64,000 nt of DNA from Trichoderma breve. Taxonomy: Eukaryota > Ascomycota > Sordariomycetes > Hypocreales > Hypocreaceae. Under the pieces are notes generated by a model. That model did no database searches and had not been told where the DNA came from. It saw only the letters and a list, made by a program, of their open reading frames with translations. The first letter of the stretch is position 1, and the number at the start of each line of letters is the position of its first letter. Below, in pieces: positions 24,841 to 38,276 of this stretch. The stretch covers positions 2,976,001 to 3,040,000 of the forward strand of contig NC_079236.1 in the NCBI RefSeq assembly GCF_028502605.1, in the 5' to 3' direction. The position numbers were made by a program, and so were the translations under genes.

Positions 24841-25937
24841 ATGGTCGCCGCCGCTATCGAAGCTCCCATCGCGGAGAAGCCGCACTTGGAGAAGAAGCCC
24901 ATCAAGTTCTCCAACCTGCTGCTGGGCGCCGGTCTCAACATGTTCGAGGTCACCACTCTGGGCCAGCCCCTCGAGGTCGTCAAGACCACCATGGCTGCCA
25001 ACCGTGGCGATGGCTTCTCCACGGCTTTGGGTCGTATCTGGGGTCGAGGTGGTCCTCTCGGCTGTAAGTCAAAAAACGACCGCAACTCTCTCTTTTGAAA
25101 GCTGAAAGATGGGCTAATCTCTTTTGTTTCTTCGATAGTCTACCAGGGTCTCATTCCCTGGGCCTGGATCGAGGCTTCCACCAAGGGCGCGGTGCTGCTC
25201 TTCGTTGCCTCCGAGGCCGAGTACTACGCTCGCTACATGGGTGCTTCTGAGTTTGGCGGTGGCATTCTTGGCGGCATCACTGGTGGTGTTGCCCAGGCCT
25301 ACGCCACCATGGGTTTCTGCACCTGCATGAAGACGGTCGAGATCACCCAGCACAAGATGGCTGCCGCCGGCGTCAAGCCCCAGTCCACCTTCGCGACCTT
25401 CATGGACATTTACCGCAAGGAGGGCATCCGCGGCATCAACAAGGGTGTCAACGCTGTCGCCATCCGACAGATGACCAACTGGGGATCTCGTTTCGGTCTC
25501 AGCCGACTGGCCGAGGGCTGGATCCGCTCGGCCACGGGCAAGCAGCAGAGCGACAAGCTCTCTCCCGGGGAGAAGATTCTTGCTAGCGCTCTCGGTGGTG
25601 GTCTCAGCGCCTGGAACCAGCCCATCGAGGTCATCCGTGTCGAGATGCAGAGCAAGAAGGACGACCCCAACCGACCCAAGAAGATGACGGTCGGCAACAC
25701 TTTCCGCTACATTTACTCGAACAATGGTATCAAGGGTCTCTACCGAGGTGTTACTCCTCGAATTGGTCTCGGCGTTTGGCAGACGATTTGCATGGTTGCT
25801 GTTGGAGATATGTGAGTAGTTCCCTTTCCCCCAACAGATACGCTTTACACACCACAGTTTGCTAACTCTACATGTCAAATAGGGCTAAAACTTACGTGGA
25901 GAAATTGACCGGCGATCAGGTCACGGCTAAGCATTAG
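24841..25937 (+). CDS. YHM2: Mitochondrial carrier, Yhm2-type citrate/2-oxoglutarate exchanger
   Basis: Inner-membrane carrier of the SLC25 fold. Yhm2 of yeast exchanges citrate for 2-oxoglutarate and was first described through mitochondrial DNA maintenance. Three exons (24841-25063, 25139-25811, 25883-25937) give 316 residues, standard for the family. Carrier signatures occur in repeat 1 (QPLEVVKTTM) and repeat 3 (QPIEVIRVEMQ). In repeat 2 the motif is degenerate (FCTCMKTVEITQ), a feature of the Yhm2 branch that separates it from ordinary carriers. The last intron splits the Met codon in VGDMAKTYVEKL. The gene is 2 kb downstream of citrate synthase on the same strand. Carrier family is certain; the Yhm2 branch is inferred from the repeat-2 motif and overall sequence. 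Confidence 0.9.
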
Positions 25938-27070
25938 ACGGCGTTTGGGAACAGGGCTCGATGATTGGTAATGAATGTTTTCAAGATTTGGGTTCTTATT
26001 TACACGCAAATGATGAAATGACGGTGGTGGGAATAATCTTCAACGGCGGACTTGTTGAGATTGCGTCTCTCGAGTTGGTCTACTCGTTTTATGTTCTTTT
26101 TTACTACCTCTCTTCATAAAGAGGACAACCGCCCTCTTGTTTAGAGATTTGTTATTCAGAAATCGTGTGTGTGTTGATTTATATGCACCACTACTTTTAT
26201 TATAGATCTGCTCTGGAGGAAATATCTGCCGAGTGGAAATGAATGAATACACGTTGGTGATTACTGGCGAACACACAAAGTCCATCGTTCGTTCAATGCC
26301 TATTATTTACATGGGTCTGTTCCATGTCCATCTTCAAGCGAGGTGCCTCTACGCCATTACTCCGCATATCAGCGACTGTCTGGTGGGCCATCCCCACGTT
26401 TCTGATCTACGTACGGGATTCATCGTGTAGTCGTCGGTAGGTATTCGGCTGACATCTGACGGAGATGCGGAGACCGGCGTCGGACACCGGAGGCAGCCCC
26501 GAGCAGTGGCTCGGGATAATTCCTATTTAGAGATTGGACTGGTGAATAGCTCGGCTGGAACATCAGCGTTATCATGTTAAGGTGTTGATATTGGTAATGA
26601 ATATTAATCTGATGAGAAGGGATTTGAGGGTTCTCGGAGGAGAAGATTTATTCCGATGTGGGATGTATATAAAATCCGAGTATCCGGGTCTGTGTTGTCC
26701 GATATAGGCGTTGTATCGTGACGATGGTTGAGATGTACGAATATATTACGGAGACAGTATCTACATGCTTTTTGTAAACCAATATACGGATTGGCGATAC
26801 GTTGGGTGGTTGACGAATCCGAAGACTCACAAAAGATTCATGTATCTATACTTCTTCCTACTAGATAGCCCTGTATTACTGCCGTGAAAGGATAAGTCTC
26901 TATACTTTCTACTTGAAACTAATTTATCACATAGTAGGTAGACGAAACCCCTGCGTATTACTTGGTTACTGTACTTCTTTATTTCAACCAACCATACCTG
27001 TGGACCCCTTTTCTTTCCGAGAAGGTCTCTTTGACTCCAACTCTTTGGGTGCCTAGTACCTACTCCATTC

Positions 27071-27205
27071 CTCGAGGCCCTTCCACAGCATTCTTAACCT
27101 CACTCGAGACTTGAAAACTCATTTCACAGCATTTTTGAGCTGTCTCGAAACCTGGCTTTTCACAGCATTTTTAAAATGCACCCAAGGCCTGAAAAAATTC
27201 ACAGA
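27071..27205. repeat. Degenerate tandem repeat, about 36-41 bp period
   Basis: CACAG starts recur at 27084, 27125, 27161 and 27200. The first three are followed by CATT[CT]TT. Each CACAG is preceded by a variant of CTCGAGRCYTG and a T-rich spacer. Spacing of 41, 36 and 39 bp and the shared order of the two sub-motifs indicate an old tandem array, not chance. Confidence 0.65.
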
Positions 27206-27245
27206 AGTGTATAAGCTCCATGTATATATTTCTATTGAAGTTTGC

Positions 27246-27268
27246 TTTTTTTTTTTTTTTTTTTTTTT
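27246..27268. repeat. Poly-T tract (about 23 nt)
   Basis: The longest homopolymer in the window, 40 bp after the degenerate tandem repeat. It could be a simple slippage tract or the A-tail of a minus-strand retroposed sequence; no element body is recognised. Confidence 0.6.
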
Positions 27269-28595
27269 AGAGTTGATCTGAAGTCACTTATCAAACGGGC
27301 AAGATCTCCTTCATATCAAATTTGTTCCAAATCATTGGTTGAGTTGGCTATTGAAAGCATGAATATTCACAGATGAATGATTCCAAAGCAATTATCTGAA
27401 CTGAACAGGTGGGGGAATTTGGAATTGCTGCAACAACTTAGGTAGGTACCAACGACGAGAGACGTTCCTGACAGATTACCTAATGGCCGGAATATCTTAA
27501 AGTCGCTGGCTAAAAGTTTATAGTTTATGCATGCAGCATTTCTTATTTCCTAGGGCCGCTTTTGACAAAACAGAAGGGAAAGAGGGAAAGTCAAATGAGC
27601 TTCAATTGAGAGATGTTCGAAATGGCGTAACCTTTTCGCTTGAGCCACAATGTGGCAATTCCCAGGGCGAAAAAAAATGACCAACTGGATTTCGTGGCAG
27701 TGCAGGAGGACCTCCATGTGGCTGAGTCGGGGTTTCCAGGCGCCGAGGCTCGTTCATCAGGTGTTGGTTCGTTTAGTCACCCGGACGGAGCATGAGGAAT
27801 ATTTTCCTCCTTGTCTTGCGGTGGCATGGCGGGGGGTGGGATCTGCGCTTGGAGAGTGATTGGCAGGGGAAGAGAAGAGCGTCAAGTGTAGAGAAAATTG
27901 TCTGTGATGATGGTTTAGGGCAGCAAATGTAGCGATATCAATACCTGTACGGAATATAACAAGTGTCGTTTTAACTACTAGGTAGCAACACAATGCTGTC
28001 CAACTCTAAAGCTCCAAGTCTCTTGGGGACATTCAGAGCTACAATATAGAGGAGCTCGCCCGGATCGCCGGCACCCAAACCATGCATGTGGTACCATGTA
28101 ATACACGCATGTAAATGCACATACGTGGTCCTGCTGCGCCTCGCATTTTCCGATTCCAGCGAGCTTCCACGAGTGTCTGTCCACTGCTGTAGCGGTTGGC
28201 GGCCGCCTGTGGGGGATCCGTTAGGGGACCTGAACCTTTTTGGGGGCTTGGCAGCATGTGTTAGGTACAAATCAAGTATCAAGTGTCGAGTATATATAAA
28301 GATTTCATGGAAGCTCGGGAGACGTTGTACGACATCTTTGAAGTGTTGGATAATTGACCGTTGATATCTATTATTCGCCTGAGCAACAAAACCTACCTAC
28401 ATTACTGCCTGACATCTCCTATTTCGCCATCGAAAAGGCCCGTCTGTTGTCGCCGCCGAAGCAGTTAGCAGGGGGGTCATACGCTAAACCACCCCTCCTC
28501 CTCTTTAACGACCACCTCCTCTCCTCGCTCACTCTCTCACCTCCTCCTCCTCCTCATCAAACCTCTCGACTTCCTATAGCCAAAAGCTACTCTTC

Positions 28596-29714
28596 ATGTC
28601 CGATTACGCTCCTCCCACAGGGCCTCCGCCGCCCAAGGCCCCCGAAGTTCCCGCTGGTTGGGCCGCTCGGTGGAACGACCAGTACAAAGAATGGTATGTT
28701 AGCCTATCCATTAATAATGCGACATCTGGCTCTTCGCGACGAAGACTCTCTCAGCCTCCCAACCCGGTGATTCCTCAGCTCACTCGCCTCTCTCAGGTTC
28801 TACGTAAACATCTACACCAAGAAGTCCCAATGGGACAAGCCCACCAGCCCTGTCTTCCCTGACGGAGACGCCCCGCCTTCCGGGCCTCCTCCTGGCTACG
28901 ACGGCCACAATGCTCCCCGCACGTCCGATGCCAAGACGAACCCTTATGGCGATTCGAGCAACAACTTTGGAGGCTCATCATCAAGGCAGGCGCAGGAAGA
29001 CGAGGATGCTCGCCTGGCAGCCAAGATGCAGGCCGAAGAAAACGCCCGGGCTCGCAGCGCTTCTTCCAACCCTCCCGGATACAACAACTATTCTGGAGGT
29101 GCTGCCGATTCGTACCGCCAGCAGAGCACCAGCCCGTACCCTCCCCCGCAAAGCAGCCCGTATGGTACACCCCAGCCGCAGCAGCAACAGGGCGAGTCCA
29201 GAGGTCTTTTGGGCAAGCTGACCAGCAAGATCGCTGGTAAGTCTCCTGGCGGCTTCCCCGGTGCCCCCGGCGCTGGCGGCTACGGGGGCTACGGTCCTCC
29301 TCAGCAGCAATACGGCGCCCCTCCGGCTCCTTATGGCCAGGCTCCTTCTCCCTACGGAGGAGCTCCTGGTGCCTATGGCGGCGGATATGCTCCCGGATAC
29401 GGTGCTCCTCCTCCTGCCCCTTACGGCCAGCCAGCCTATGGCTATCAGCAGCCGCAGCAGCAACCTGCGAAGAAGAGCGGAGGTGGTCTCGGTTTGGCCG
29501 GAGGAGCTGCCCTCGGTCTAGCTGGTGGTGTTGTGGGTGGTCTGCTGATAGATGACGCGATTGATCACTTTGAAGACGAAGGATATGAACGCGGCTATGG
29601 TGAGTGATTTCCTCCTGGTGAAGATGCGAATTTTGACTAACAGATGTCGACACAGACCAAGGATATGACAATGGGTTTGACAACGGATACGATGATGGTG
29701 GCGGTGACTTTTAA
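28596..29714 (+). CDS. WW-domain protein with Gly/Pro/Tyr-rich tail, function unknown
   Basis: Three exons (28596-28693, 28797-29599, 29656-29714) give 319 residues. Residues about 20-48 form one WW domain (GWAARWNDQYKEW ... SQWDKP) with both signature tryptophans; such domains bind proline-rich ligands. The first intron splits the Trp codon inside the domain. A short charged, possibly helical segment (about 85-110) and then Gly/Pro/Tyr/Gln-rich low complexity follow. Near the C-terminus is a glycine-zipper-like GGLGLAGGAALGLAGGVVGG, then acidic DNGYD-type repeats. The second acceptor is ambiguous: AG at 29643 also keeps frame and adds four residues, but the AG at 29655 is better spaced from the branch-like TGACTAAC. 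I do not recognise a named orthologue. Confidence 0.82.
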
Positions 29715-30072
29715 TTAGTGGACTGGGCGAACTAGCTGCGTATTGGTTAACATTCATACCTATATATATATGATGCGTGGCTAGAGGAAAGAATAAGAGC
29801 GGTAATTTGTTTGTTTGCCGGATTGGTCTGTTTTTAGCTATTCACAAGACAAAGACTTGATATTGTCGTTTTTGGCTAGGATTAGGAGGACGGCGTTACG
29901 GAATAACGCCAATCACATGAAGCATGAAGCTGATGATACAACATAAAAAAAGCACTGAGATTATTCAAAGTCCCTCAGAGCTCTGCCTTGAAATCAAAAG
30001 GATTATAAAGCATAGATGTACAATCTCCCAAACCACATCACTTATCTACGTTCCTCCCACTAAGGCCTCATT
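29715..30072. other. Convergent 3' flanks of the WW gene and EMC7
   Basis: 358 bp between two converging stop codons. It is AT-leaning, with a short TATATATA run near 29761-29770. It should hold both 3' UTRs and polyadenylation sites; nothing else seen. Confidence 0.6.
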
Positions 30073-30895
30073 TCACCTCTTCACACCCTCCTTTTTGCCT
30101 GAGCCTGCCAAGTAGGCCGCCATATCGAAGTTGCCAAGCGGGTTTTGACCAGCTTGAGCGTTTCCCATGATGGCGTTCATGGGGTTCTCCTTTTGTCGCT
30201 CTTCGAACTCGGCGCGCAGCTCAGGGTCCACTGCCACAATGTTAGCCAGTCCATAGACAGAGGACTCAATCCTATAGAATCAAGGGTTGAAGGTGTAAAA
30301 AGACGTACTGTTGTCCATTAGGTATGGCATACCAAAGACAATGCCCATCGTAACCAGACCCATGAGAATCATGGGGTTCTTGAGGATGCTGAACACGGAA
30401 ACTATACGAAAGCATATCAGTCAGTTCAATCAGTCCAGCTCCATATAGCCTACAGAGCAAAAGACTTGTCAGGGACTTACACGCCGGCCTCTCCACAAAG
30501 AAGATCTTGGATCCCGCACCCTTGACGCTGATGCCCCTCGCTCCGCCCTCGGTCTTCACCTGCACCTCCTCGCCCTTGTTCGCCCACTCATTGCCACGAT
30601 ACGTCTCCCACGCCTTGACCTCGCCATCCTCGCCGACGTCGACCCGCAGCGGGTGAAAAGCCTCGGTGGCGCAGTGCACGTCAAGCAGGTACGAGTCGGC
30701 GGTGACGTTGTGGAAGTTGAAGGTGTTGACCGTCGTCAGAGGGGCCTCGAGGCGCTTGTGCAGGCTGGACAGCGTGGCGTGGGTGCTGGGGCCGAGGAGG
30801 AACGGGTTCGGCTTGGCGGGCAGGCCGACGGTGATTGTCAGCTGGGCGGCGCTGAGGGCGGCGAAGGCCAGGCTTAGGAGGATCCTCAAGTCCAT
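30073..30895 (-). CDS. EMC7: ER membrane protein complex subunit 7
   Basis: A subunit of the EMC, which inserts tail-anchored and multipass proteins into the ER membrane; Emc7 (yeast Sop4) contributes a lumenal beta-sandwich domain and one helix. Three exons (complement of 30481-30895, 30309-30401, 30073-30230) give 221 residues. Residues 1-17 are a clear signal peptide (MDLRILLSLAFAALSAAQ). The lumenal carbohydrate-binding-like domain spans about 18-135. The transmembrane segment is NPMILMGLVTMGIVFGMPYL, and the cytosolic tail has the family-typical MDPELRAEFEERQ and ends KKEGVKR. The exon-2 donor and exon-3 acceptor split the Met codon before DPEL. The start is the ATG at 30895, which opens the signal peptide. 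Confidence 0.9.
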
Positions 30896-31221
30896 GGCGG
30901 GAGTTGCATTTAGCTTGGATGTTTGGACGGGAAAGATGGATGACGATGGTGGAAAACAGATGGCCTATCTAGTTGGAGGTGGGATTGATGGAGTGGCTGG
31001 TGCGGGATGTGTGTGTGGCTTAGTACTGGTTTCCTCCACCTAAAACAGCGAGCAGCTAGGCGCTGTGAGGCTTGCAATTGGTTGAGCGCCACAGCAATGT
31101 ATCTTTGAGCTTTGAGCTCCTGTGGACCTTCCAGGTTGTCTGGAATACCTACAGCATTTATTTCTTCATTCAATTTTATATTTGTTTTTTTATATCTCCA
31201 TCTTTCATACAAATTAGAATA
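30896..31221. other. EMC7 promoter / YVC1 3' flank
   Basis: 326 bp between two minus-strand genes in tandem. It must hold the EMC7 promoter and the YVC1 terminator. There is an AT-rich stretch at about 31150-31220 near the YVC1 stop; no other element seen. Confidence 0.55.
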
Positions 31222-33615
31222 TCATGAATCGCCAGTTCCCTGAGATGGTCCTATGCCTTCCGCCCCCGGACTCCATCCTCTGCCCAGCATCTCCAATGTC
31301 TCATCTCTGCTCTTCGAATTGCTTAGCCTAAACACCATTGGCCGCCTAATATCTCTTGAAGATCTCGATATGCCATCGTCGGTAAATCCGAGCTCACTCA
31401 GCCCATCCAGCTCGCCAGCTTCATCCACGGCATCTGTTGGTGGATCTGCTTCAAAGACAGCTTCGATGTCGCCATGTGGGTTAAACCCGGTGAAGCGCCA
31501 TCTGAGCAGTTGGTTCGACTTGACGCTGCGAGTTGATTCACCAACTTTGAACAAATTGCGCTCATACAGGCTGATAAATAATAGAATGGGAAAGTTCAGA
31601 ACCCGGACGATGGCGACGTGGACGGTGTGAAATGTGCGTGCCGAGACGAGAAACTTTAGGGGTAGCATAAAGATGAGCGCCAGAATGTTGGACGGAGGCG
31701 GATACGCAAAGATGGCATCGCTCCTCACACATTCAAAGGTGAGTACTGCTCGACGGAACTGAATCTCGGCAGCTTCAGCGGCCACAATGCGCGAAAAAGT
31801 GTTGGTCAACACGGCAACCAAAATCGTCAAGAACAGCGTGTTGCCCAAGAATGCAAATGCTACGATGAGGGCAGGGCCAAGGACGACATGGAACTGCACA
31901 GACTCTTGGATGCCCGTGCCGTCGAGTCCGAACCAGATCCACAGAAGCCATTTGGCGACTGTATACCACTTGGGCTCCGAGCCTTGGCCTGTCATCAAGA
32001 GCCACTGCAGTGCCAGGAAGAAACCTCCCACGCACCACAGGGTGAGAAAGGTCAGCACGAGAAAATCCTTCATCATGGCATGCATCGAGATGAAGACGAT
32101 GTTGTCTGGCATGAGGCTGAAGGCAACCCGCGTGAGCAGTACCGGAGCTGCAACGCACAGGATATGTAGCGCCGCAGAGTTTATGCCACCTGTATCTTGA
32201 GCAACGGGTATAATAACATCATATACTCGTGCGAAAAGATAGGCACAGAAGATGACTGTGAATGTCACGTCCAGAAATGACCACGTCTTTTGAGCGTGGA
32301 CCGCCCATCCATGCTCGATGATGGCCGCAAACTCGTCGAGAATCCATCCCAGCGAATAAATGGCAAACAGACTCTCATAGAGTTTCAGAGAGCTTGGGCT
32401 GCCTCGATTCACCATGGTCAAGATGTACAGCCCCAGCAACACCATGAACTGTATCGACTCGAGCAAGCTCCTCCACTTTGGGACGATCAATCGGTAGTGG
32501 TCCAGCAGCGGCGCCTTGCGCGGATCGTACAACGATACCGGGTGATGCTTGTAATGGTCCGGGAGGATATCTACGAACGATATCGGCGTGTATACGACCA
32601 GCCCCTCGTACACTGCATTCACCACTCGCAGACACGCCGGCGAACTCATCATTGTTTTGCTCTCTGACAAGATGGCCAGCTCCAGCGCCGTGAGCTTTCT
32701 CTCGTTGCCGCCGCGCTCCTGGACTGGCCAATGCGTATATCTGCCGGCCCGGGCGACGTCTTCGGGGGCGCCGGAGAAGGGATCGAAGCCTTGCACCAGG
32801 ACGTTGGCTAGCCGGAGCAGGCCGGCGCTTCCCGCCTTTTCAGGGGAATTGACTTCATGGAACTTGCGGAGGATTTTGGTGGCGACGATTTCGCAGAGAG
32901 TTGCTCGAGCGCTACTGACGCTTTGGTGTTTGGCGGCGGTTTGCTCTTTGAGGAACTGGAGACGGTTGGCTAGGAGGCAGTACACTATCACCCCATCATG
33001 TGAGCCATGGTATCCGGATTTATTTCTTTCTTGAAGATGTGTCTTTATTCAGATACAGAAACATGGATATTGATATGATCCAACAGGGGCGCAGCGACTT
33101 GCAAATACATGGCACGAGCGAAGGGTGTTAGGTGAGCAGACCTATGGACATGTCATCGGGGTCATATAGCCTGTCTACTAATGGGCGAACCACGAGCGTG
33201 TTGACCCGTGGGCTTGTCAACTGGTCAAGGGTGTAAGGATCCTCTATCGAATTGTTAATCTACTGCTGCAGGATTGATATATGATGAGCGCAACTCGACT
33301 TACCAATGCTGGCAATGATGAGGGCTCGCACGCTTGATCATGCACTGACCAATTAGCATGCCGTTTACAAGGAGAGCTTTATTGCTGATAAACCAGGATG
33401 AATGATAAGAAAACAGCGATACGAATGCAAATGCAATTATTCGTTGGCTTGAATGGCTCTTCCATTATAACATGCACTCACCGATGGATAGAAGTAAATA
33501 CGTCTGGAGGCTGTAAAGGCTGGTTCTCATCAGCAAAAAAGCTATCCGCTTCGGTCTCGACAGCCTCATCAATGTCAGGCATGGCTGCGCTTAAAGCATC
33601 GTCACCACTGTTCAT
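31222..33615 (-). CDS. YVC1: Vacuolar TRP-type calcium channel Yvc1
   Basis: TRPY-family cation channel of the vacuolar membrane that releases Ca2+ during osmotic and mechanical stress. Four exons (complement of 33482-33615, 33304-33332, 33142-33243, 31222-32984) give 675 residues, the same length as yeast Yvc1. The N-terminal cytosolic domain includes IEDPYTLDQL and IVYCLLANRLQF, conserved in fungal homologues. Six transmembrane segments lie in about residues 290-500, with a pore region near LWIWFGLDGTGIQESV. The C-terminal tail is acidic and Ser-rich. Exon 2 is only 29 nt, and the donor after exon 3 is the weak GTCTGC, both accepted because frame and conservation agree. The start is the ATG at 33615 (MNSGDDALSAAM); the next in-frame Met is 11 codons later. 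Confidence 0.9.
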
Positions 33616-34346
33616 CTTGCCTCTTGCTGAATAACTGAGAGAGTTGGAATTGATGAAAACCAAGTTTCGTCATTGAAAAGAATTACGATGAGAGAGCAGA
33701 AGGGAATAGACGCTAACACTCTCGACATGTGATACTGTATCACTGGATGTGTAACAGTAACTCTTAAAATCCGGCTATTCTAAACGGAGGCCTCAAGGCT
33801 TGAGGTAATTACACACCGACTCAGATCTACCGCCGTCAGACCAATCGAAGCTTTTTCCTGCAAGGGAACCTTTTGGCATGGAAATTGTAACTGCCGTCTG
33901 CGTGGCGCATGCGTTATTTTCATTAAAACTCTCTAACAGGGTTTAAGTAAGCGGGAAGCAAGATGACGCTCGGGGTGCCACAAAAACTAGATCAAGTCAC
34001 GATGGACAAACAAAGTACTGTTTTTAACGACGACTGAATTGTGAACTCTCTCTATCTCAAGTTCTCTTTGAGCTTTAAATGCGTTAACGCTAATATTTCA
34101 TAACCGAGAAGCGTAATGGCTCTCCGGCTTTGGATTTGACAGACACCGACTCCCGTTATTTCCCATGTTCCAAAGATAAAAAGCCACCCGTCGCGTTCTT
34201 TTTACACTTTTTTTCTCCGCAGCGCCAGTTTCGGATGGGAAACTCGGTAATCATACGTTATCCGTTGTCATGATTCGCGCGACACTTGTGGATTCATTTC
34301 GTTCATCATTGCTTGTTACTTATTTACATCAAACCAGGAAGGGGAC
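33616..34346. other. YVC1 promoter / homocysteine synthase 3' flank
   Basis: 731 bp between tandem minus-strand genes, AT-leaning, without any supported frame. T-rich runs at about 34200-34215 and the remaining sequence should contain the homocysteine synthase terminator and YVC1 promoter. Confidence 0.55.
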
Positions 34347-36202
<1,856 letters not shown>

Positions 36203-37729
36203 TGTGAATCAAAGTTGAAGCAACAAGAAAAATGTTGACAAAAGGTACGAAAAAGAAAAAAGAAAAAGCTGACGCGGGAATAAAGATTGAGCCGAAGGGG
36301 GGGCAGCAGGAGTTCGGCTCAACAAGAGCGCGGTCGAGTATATTTATATCAAGCTTCCACTAGCACCGCCGTCTTATTCGGGGTCCAGCCGCCCAGCCAC
36401 TAGATACTGGATGTAAGACATGAAAAGTGACTACTATGATTGATTGCTATTAATCCTTGCTATGTACATTACGGGGTAATACTGGTGATTGTATGGTAGA
36501 CGCGAGTTGCGCTCGACCGATGCAGACCCCGAAGTGTGAATGTGAGTGTGGGGGTCCCATGAAGCCGTCCCGAGCACGCAATCGCCAATTCTCGCGTCAT
36601 TTCACCAGCGGACAGAAAAAGGGCCTCTTGGAGGGGTAGATGCTAATTAATTGCACGTACATGTAATCCTAACCTAAGGAAAACCCGTTTAGCCCCTCAT
36701 CAATCTCTGTTTCGTTTCCTGCCGTGGCCGGTTTCGCACTCTAGTATCTGTCTATCCATCAAAAAGGCCCATGCCCGGCTCTTATAGCCCGGATTTAGCC
36801 AGAACATCAAATTTGTCTTGTGTGGCGAAAGAGCTGCCATGATCTGATCATTGGGAGTTAAAAGCAAAACAAGAGGCTTTTACTTGCCATACCAGACAGC
36901 TTTTGCCCGCATATTCACGGCACTGCTTGTACATACGAACATGTCAAGTCACAAAGGTGGTTGTCTCAAAGCGACTCTGACTAACCGCATCTGAAGCTCG
37001 TCATGCACCACGTTTGAAGTCCCCAGCCTGCGGCCAGCCAATGAACCAGAGCGGTTGAAAATTGCATACAAATAGTCCCGATTGCCTCTTTCAGCGAATT
37101 AGGAAAATTAGCGAGAATTGGTGACTGGTGTGACTGGAGACAAGGCGCAATAGACAGAACTGCGAGTTGTATGTACAATGTGATTCGCGGGATCGCTGCA
37201 TGATTAGCAAATCACTTACCTTTGTTGGAAGGCCATGGAGACAAACTATCGTAGACTGCTGCTGAGTAATTTACACGATATACGACATGTGCTCTTATCA
37301 GCTAATGATTTCCACTTTTGCTGTATTCTGTCTTTCTTATCTCTCATTCGATTATTAAACACTCTAGTAGTTTTGCTATGAGCTGGCACAAACAGCGTCT
37401 CAAGCGTTTTCACGATGACTTCGATAATTCCCGTTCTTCATGTGTGAGGATTTCATGGACACAATTATGATGATTACCAAGTATCAGCAGGGAAATAGAA
37501 GACCCCTTCAACTGCCGAAAATTCCTCACTACAAGTTGCCGCCAGTGCTATCAAACTCGCATACTACATGTATTCGGCCGCCATGTCTCTATAGTAGTCA
37601 TAAACCATGCTCATCATGAGATCAATATGCCCAGTAGGCCACTCTCCAGGTACGCTCGCTCTGCAGCCCGTACAGTCCCCCTCTCTTCCCATTAATATTC
37701 TCAAATATATGTATGTATTCCGTACCCGA
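36203..37729. other. Homocysteine synthase promoter and MARVEL-gene 3' flank
   Basis: 1.5 kb between tandem minus-strand genes with no supported reading frame. The proximal promoter (36203-36360) is A- then G-rich, with a TATATTTATAT-like element at about 36339-36349. The part from 37200 to 37420 is AT-rich. Confidence 0.55.
36339..36349 (-). promoter_or_regulatory. TATA-like element upstream of homocysteine synthase
   Basis: An AT-only TATATTTATAT lies about 140 bp before the start codon on the minus strand, in a setting otherwise of mixed composition. Position and composition are the only evidence. Confidence 0.35.
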
Positions 37730-38276
37730 TCAAACGCGCTCAAAGTTCCTCTGTGTGTTTCGTCTCCTGCTAAGCAACTTCGTCCGTCTCTCATCCCTGA
37801 CCATGGCTTTGGCTGCAATAATGGCAGAGCCCATCCACAAGCTAAATTGTGCCGCTGCAAGCACCGCAGTACCACGGCCTGCCATGCAGACTGAGCCGGT
37901 ACAAAAGGCCAGATCGCCCAGGCAGACGGCCACAGCAATGAATCCCGCAAAATAGAAGATGCAGTTGAGGGCTTCAATGCCCAAGGAAATCTTTGGGTGA
38001 GTAACCTTCGGGGCAAGTCGTGGCGCAAAAACGAGGTATAAGATGGAGAAGACGGAGAAGATGGAAGAGAAGAGGATGAAGCTGATTGAGGGTGGCGTCG
38101 AGAGATGCGGGCCCCTGAGATGCCAATTCACAACTGCGAAGAGCCAAAAGTGAGCCAACAGGATACTGGAGAAGCAAATCAATTGTGGCAAGCTTACCAT
38201 ATGCTGCCAAGCCGATACCAGCAGCAGCCGCGAAGGCTTGAAAGGCCCGAAAGCAGAGGATGAGAGTTTGCGACAT
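37730..38276 (-). CDS. Small four-helix membrane protein, MARVEL/Nce102-like
   Basis: Two exons (complement of 38198-38276 and 37730-38133) give 160 residues. Hydropathy by eye gives four transmembrane segments: about 5-27 (starting within LILCFRAFQAFAAAAGIGLA), 42-62, 80-100 and 115-135. Short loops and a basic cytosolic tail (DERRTKLLSRRRN) follow. That length and layout fit fungal MARVEL-domain proteins such as yeast Nce102, which organises plasma-membrane eisosome domains. The intron falls after the first helix and splits the Val codon. Which MARVEL subgroup it belongs to is not resolved. Confidence 0.78.

Larger units (their letters stand above)
25938..28595. other. Intergenic, AT-rich in the middle, with repeats
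   Basis: No coding frame is supported. From about 26500 to 27300 the sequence is AT-rich. It contains a degenerate tandem repeat (27071-27205) followed by a 23-nt poly-T run (27246-27268). The last 300 bp (28290-28595) are CT-rich with CTCCTCCTC runs, a typical promoter/leader for the following gene. Confidence 0.6.

Noticed and set aside
28793..29683. 296-codon minus-strand frame opposite the WW gene
   Set aside because: It is the shadow of a Gln/Pro/Gly-rich coding region; the plus strand has the WW domain and good splice sites.
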